A stretch of 64,000 nucleotides of DNA from Eonycteris spelaea (lineage: Eukaryota > Chordata > Mammalia > Chiroptera > Pteropodidae), in the NCBI GenBank assembly GCA_003508835.1, contig PUFA01000684.1:51593-115592 (forward strand), read 5' to 3'. A model generated the notes under the pieces. The model was given only the letters and a program-made list of their open reading frames with translations, was not told the DNA's origin and made no database searches. The translations under genes were made by a program, and so were the position numbers. Shown here one piece after another: positions 58,500 through 64,000 of the stretch (its first letter is position 1; each line of letters opens with the position of its first letter).

Positions 58500-60985
58500 A
58501 ATATTATCCTGATATCAAAACATGATAAAATAACACAAAAAAAGAAAACTATAGACCAATATGTCTGATGAATACAGATGCAAAAATCCTACATAAATGC
58601 TAGCGAATCTAATAAAACAAAACATTAAAAAGATTACACGTCATGATCAAAAGGGTTTCAACCCAGGAACACAGGGATGGTTTAACAAACAAATCAATTA
58701 ATGTGATACAGAACATAAACAAAAATAAAGAATAAATCTTATGATCTTATCAATAGATGCACAAAAAGTGATTGACAAGATACAGCATCTATTTATGATT
58801 ATAACACTTAATAAAATGGATATAGAAGGAAGTACCTCAACATAATAAAGGTCACATATGACAAAACCCTCAGCTAACATCATACTTAATGGTGAAAACT
58901 GAAACCTTTCCTCTAAAATCACAAACAAGACAAGACTGTCTGCTATCACCATTGCTATTCAATATAGTACTGGGAGTCCTAGCAAGAGCAATCAGGTAAG
59001 AGAAAGAAATAAAGGCATACGAATAGAGAATGAGATAGTAAATTGTCACATTTTTCAGATGACTTGATTCTTATGTAGAAAGCCCTAAAATCCACTAAAA
59101 AACTGTTAGACACAATAAACAAATAAAGTTTTAGGATACAAAAATCAACATATAAATATTCATAACATTCTTGTGCGCCAACAAGTAAATTCCAGAAAAT
59201 GAAACAAAAATCCTTTTGCAGCTGCAAGAAAAGATGAAATATCTAGGAATAAAACCTAATGAAATGTGTGAAGGACCTATACGTTAAAAACTATAAGACA
59301 TTATTAGAGAAATTTGAAGAATACACAAAGTATGGAAATATATTCTGAGTTCATGAATTGGAAGAATCAATAGTTAAAATTATTATCCAAAGTAATATAC
59401 AGATTTAATGTAATCTCATCAAAATTCCAAAGGCGTTCTTTAAAGAAATAGAACAAAAAAATCATTACACTTGTATGGAAGCACAAAAGACCTCAAATAA
59501 CTAAAGCAATCCTGAGAAAAAGAACAAGGCTGACAGTTTCACTCCACCTGACTTCAAATAATACTGTAATGAGACAATAACCAAAACAGAATGATATTGG
59601 CAGAAAACAGACACATATAGATAAATGGAACAGAATTAAGAGCTCAGAAATAAACCTCCATATATATGGGCAAATAATTTTTGACAAAGGAGACAAGAAT
59701 ATACAACAAGAAAGGAAAATCTCTTCAATAAATAATACTGGGAAAATTGGAAAGCCACATGCAAAATAAAAAAACTAGACTGCTATTTGTCACCATACAC
59801 CAAATTAACTCAAATGTATCAAAGATCTGAATATAAGACCTTAATAAACTCCATAGAAGAAAATATAGCACCAAACTCATGGCCCTTGGATTTATAGAGG
59901 ATTTTATAAATTTGACTTCAAAGGCAAGGGAAGAAAAAAGAAAAAAATAAATAAAGAGAACTATATCACAATAAAAAGCTTCTGCATAGAAAATAAATCA
60001 TCAAAAACAAGACAAAGAGGAAATATTTGAAAAAGATAAGATATTTACAAACAATGCCTCCCATAAGGGCATGATATCTAAAACAAACAAAGAACTCATA
60101 TAATTTAAGAATAAAAAAAATCAATCCAATTAAAAAATGAGCAGAGAACCTGAACAGACACTTCTCCCAAGAAGACATACAAATAGTTAACCAGACTTAT
60201 GAAAATATGCTCAAATTCAATAGCTGATTAAGGGAATGGAAGTCAAAACCACAATGAAGTCAACTTGCTAAAATGGATATCATCAACTAGACGAGTAATT
60301 ACAAGTGTTGGGGGAAGTTGTGGGGGAAAAGAAACTCTCATACACTGCTGGTAAACCATGTAAATCAGTTTCAACCACTATGAGAAATGGTATAGAGGTT
60401 CCTCAAAAAAACTAAGAATAGAATTACCATATGACCCAGCAATTCCTCTTCTGAGTATTAACCTTAAAAAATTAAAACATTTATCCACAAAGATATATGC
60501 ACCCTGATGATCATTAGCAGCATTATACATGATGGCCAAGATATGGAAACAACTGCAGTGTCCTTTGATAGATGGTTAGATAAAATGGAATACTACCCAG
60601 TTAAGAAAGATGAAATACTGCCATTTGTGACAACATGAATGGATCTTGAGATTATCATGCTAAGCAAAATAAACCAGACAGAAAAAGTTGAAAACAATAT
60701 GATTTCACTTATATGTGAGATGAGATATACAACTAAAGGCAACAAACACGCCAACAAATAGACTCATGGACATGGACAGCAGATTATTGGTCATCAGAGA
60801 GCAGGGGAAAAGGGGAGATATAGGTAGCAGTTAAGGGGGTTGATATATGGGGACAAAAGGAAATTTAACTTTGGGTGGTAAACACAATGAAATATACATA
60901 GGACATATTATTGAATTGTACACCTGAAACCTATATGAATTTGATTAACCAATGTCACCACAACAATTAATAAATCATTTTTGAA
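58500..60985 (+). mobile_element. 5'-truncated L1, RT to 3' UTR
   Basis: Plus-strand L1 that starts inside ORF2 RT ('AAGAAAACTATAGACCAATA', then the fingers and palm), passes a degenerate active site (FSDD at about 59052) and the ORF2 C-terminal domain ('CAGACACTTCTCCCAAGAAG' near 60157), and ends with 3' UTR and an A-rich tail near 60985. ORF2 is broken by many stops. The antisense frames over it are shadows. Confidence 0.85.
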
Positions 60986-63007
60986 AAATCTTATTAATAC
61001 ACATCAGTAATTCTTTAAAATAAAAGAATGTAATAAAATTTGCTCCTTTTTCTAGAGCTAAATACATTTTGAAATTGCCTGTGATTTGTCTAAGCCCTAA
61101 GAATTATATTTTATGCTTATTATGGGTGATCTATACTGACAGAATTCAGGGGTTAGTCCTTTTCTTGCTTTTTATGTATCACTTATTATTTAATAAGAAA
61201 ATTTTGTGGTACATGGCCTGGGAAGTAAATTAAAAAGTTGAAAATGAGTTTTGCAAGTAAGTCTACTTTCCGCAAGATATGCACAATGTGCAATAATTTA
61301 ATGGTAAAATTGAGAAATGTTTGACTTTTTTGTGCTTTCATAAAGATATGAAAAAAAGTTACTATTTGACATGCCATGCAAGTTACAATTAATATTTCAG
61401 ATTGTTTGCTCAATATGCAAGTGTATTGTAGATTAAATATCAAACAACTGTAGCCTAACAATAACTTCAATATGTAAGAATTTAATAAAGGATTTTATAT
61501 ATTGTGCTATTCACCTACATAGTAACATCTATGTGATCTTTAGCAAAGTAGAGATATTAGGATTTCTCTTTGCTTTCTTATTCCTTTTTGCAACTCTGAG
61601 TACATTTGTATCTAGTCTTCACTTGGAACAAGAACATTTATGCTTAAGACACACAACACTTGATGAAAGAAAATATATCTGATATAGTGGGAAGGTATTG
61701 AAAATGTCGACTGTAGCTTTTAAATAAGATTTCTCTAAATATTTTTTTTCTGTATGAAAATAGCAAGAGCTTAAGCATCTCCTGCTGTCTTGTTCGACAT
61801 CTACTATTGCCCATCTGCTTATTGATTGGTAGAAACTCCAAACCGGAATTTTAGCTCATTAATCATGTCATATCACAGGGATTAGGACAAAAAAAAAAAA
61901 AAACTTTTATCTTCCAGCAGACATCTATGGACCCAATAAGACAAGCGAACAAATAATAATATAGATAGACTATTTTCATACTAATTAAAGGTCATCTACT
62001 ATAAAATTGTGCATAAGAATTGATTATATTATGCTCTAACCAATTTCCACTCTCTGCATAATGAATAAAATGAGAATATTCTAGCTTTTTAATTTTCTGT
62101 TAATTTGCCCAGAAATGTGACTATTAAATTTCCTGAAAAAAAATCAAGAGGCAATATACATATTTTGAATAGCACATCATCACATTAAAAATATACATGA
62201 GCATGGCAAATGAAAATCAACTTATGAAATTGCAATACTTTTAGTATTTAGCTTTGTTGTGTTTTTTCATATAAGAAAACATTTATTCATAAATTCAGAA
62301 TATAGAAACCAAATTCAAGTCTAAAAAACTAAAGATATGATACTATATTTATATATTGACAGTGGCACATAGCATCTTTTTCATATGAATTTCTACAATC
62401 TATAGACTGCAGTCTAAATTTAAACCATAAGAACTCTTGTCAACTCATTATTAATATTATCTTGGACTTTGGAGGCCACCGAGTATTAGAATTATCCTCT
62501 GATTCTTTCATTAGTGTTTCACAGACATTGCATCTATGAGATAGTTAATGATTTCATTGACTGTTCAAAACTCTCTCACAACTGTCTTCATTTCCTCTAT
62601 ACCTCAATGTCCTATTAAACCATACTATGACCAGGATTAATTGACTGTTCTTCCCTCAATCAGCTGCTATAGTTATCATCCAAGTCCAAAGATGAAAAGT
62701 GTAAATATAACGATTTGTGTACGAAATATTCTAAGTATAATTTAGGTCGTATTTCTTAACACCTTCTGGCCACTAGAGTAATACAAGTCATGCTACAGCA
62801 CTTTTGCTATGTGATACGTTAAGATGCACTGATTTAAAAGTGTTCTGAGGAAAAATGACAAGTAGAATGAGAGAAACACATTAGTCTTCAAAATGCTCAA
62901 AATATCTGACAAAAAATATAACACCTACAAAAGTAATGTAAACATGCTCTATAGTTTGGCCATCTACCAATCTCAAATGATCATGCTTGTTCATGCTTGC
63001 ATACATA
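60986..63007. other. Unique region, no gene seen
   Basis: AT-rich, unique-looking. An A-run lies at about 61889-61904. No repeat family or coding frame could be supported. Confidence 0.5.
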
Positions 63008-63031
63008 CACCACACACACACACACACACAC
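63008..63031 (+). repeat. (CA)n microsatellite, left part
   Basis: A CA run ending directly at the first base of the MLT1-like LTR; further CA-rich sequence follows the LTR at 63630-63645. Confidence 0.9.
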
Positions 63032-63629
63032 TGTAGTAGGTAGAATTTTAAGATGACCCCTAAAATTATTGTCTTTCTGTTGTATACAAACCTGTGCAAT
63101 CCTCTCCCCATGAGTGTGGGTAGGAACTGAATGTTATAGGGTAGCAATCTATTGATTGTGTTACATTGTATTGAAAAGTGATTTTCAACATGTTATTACT
63201 GTTTCTAATTGGTTGATTTTGAATTAATCAAATCAGAAATCACACTGGGTTGGCTTGACTTAATCAGATGAGCTCATAGAAGAGAGAAGTAGCAGAGATA
63301 CTCTCTAGTTGGTCTTGAAGAAGCCTGCCACTTTGTTGAGAGAGCCATCTGACAGGAAGCAACATGCAGCCCCTAGGAGCTAAGAACCTCAGTCCTACAA
63401 CCACTAAGAAGCGAATTCTGCCCACAACTAGTAAAAGTGAAATATGACTCTGAGCCTCAGATGAAATCACAGTGTCAGCCAACGCACTGAACGCAGCCTA
63501 ATGAGATCCTGACAGAGGGCCTAGATAACCAATGTCCAGACAACTGACCTACAGAAGATAATAAATGTGTGCTGTATTACAGTGCTAAGATCATAGATAT
63601 TTATCATGCTGCAATAGAAAACTAATACA
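63032..63629 (+). repeat. MLT1-type (ERVL-MaLR) LTR
   Basis: Begins TGTAGTAGGTAGAATTTTAA and ends CAATAGAAAACTAATACA, with 'GATAATAAATGTGTGCTGTA' upstream of the end. These are the start, poly(A)-signal region and end of MLT1-type LTRs. About 600 bp, somewhat long for the family, so an internal insertion or divergence is possible. CACAC on each side would fit a 5-bp target-site duplication but lies in CA repeats. No internal MaLR sequence adjoins it. Confidence 0.7.
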
Positions 63630-63645
63630 CACACATACATACACA

Positions 63646-64000
63646 CTTTTATAATGAGGTTTACATGCTTAATCCTGATATACAACTGGGTATCTGGGTT
63701 TGGTAGCATCTTAATCATTAAATGCCTTGTCGAAGAGAATTGGTACATTGTTAAGTTGCTTATTATATATCTCTAAAAATGCTCCCCCTGGTCAACATAA
63801 TTTATTTTGAATCCAAGAAAGGCAGGGGTAAGGAGGAAAGTGATATTAACATTTTTTGTTTTGCTTTGTTTCTGTTTGGTTTTATAAGGTGGATGACTCA
63901 TTTAGAGAAAACACTAATAAACTACTGTTCACATTTTTTTTCCAAAACACTATTTTAAATTTGACTGTATTCTCAAACTATCTTGTTACCACAAAACATG
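63646..64000. other. No recognisable element
   Basis: Unique-looking DNA to the window end; no gene or repeat recognised. Confidence 0.4.

Overview
The window is mammalian nuclear DNA: AT-rich, without a conventional protein-coding gene, and dominated by interspersed repeats. MIR SINEs, an MLT1-type (ERVL-MaLR) LTR, a hAT-Charlie-like element and many L1 copies point to a placental mammal. The L1 3' ends recall laurasiatherian L1s, possibly bat, but I cannot assign a species. I saw no lineage-diagnostic young SINE.

Layout. 1-3068: old L1 debris, a MIR, and the inverted half of a twin-primed L1. 3069-5349: the rest of that L1, interrupted by one solo LTR, with a second related solo LTR downstream. 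5350-8202: mostly unique sequence with MIRs. 8203-16771: a broken class I (gammaretrovirus-like) endogenous provirus in LTR-gag-pol-env-LTR order. 17290-20040: ancient L1 5' half. 21109-22072: a DNA transposon, a MIR tail and an L1 3' end. 23140-32700: a chain of L1 fragments on both strands. 33845-35030: an L1 3' end. 37530-38349: a 5'-truncated retrocopy of the last part of POLI (DNA polymerase iota), with a perfect 17-bp target-site duplication. 39180-43250: old L1 fragments. 44297-58260: a nested minus-strand L1 block in which a structurally full-length L1 (about 48511-55867) has split an older L1. 58500-60985: a plus-strand L1. 61000-64000: unique sequence and an MLT1 LTR set in a CA microsatellite.

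No gene here looks able to make its ancestral protein. The provirus has stops and frameshifts in gag, pol and env; every L1 ORF2 seen is broken; the POLI copy has two premature stops. The block is a record of repeated L1-driven insertion (nesting, inversion, internal deletion, retrocopying) plus retroviral insertion. The points most worth following are the POLI retrocopy and its readthrough tail, the two unequal LTRs of the provirus with a primer-binding-site-like motif beyond the right one, the triplicated hairpin leader, a near-consensus CTCF motif inside the provirus, and repeated units with a 214-codon antisense frame in the L1 5' UTR. I found no CRISPR, operon or other prokaryote-type system.
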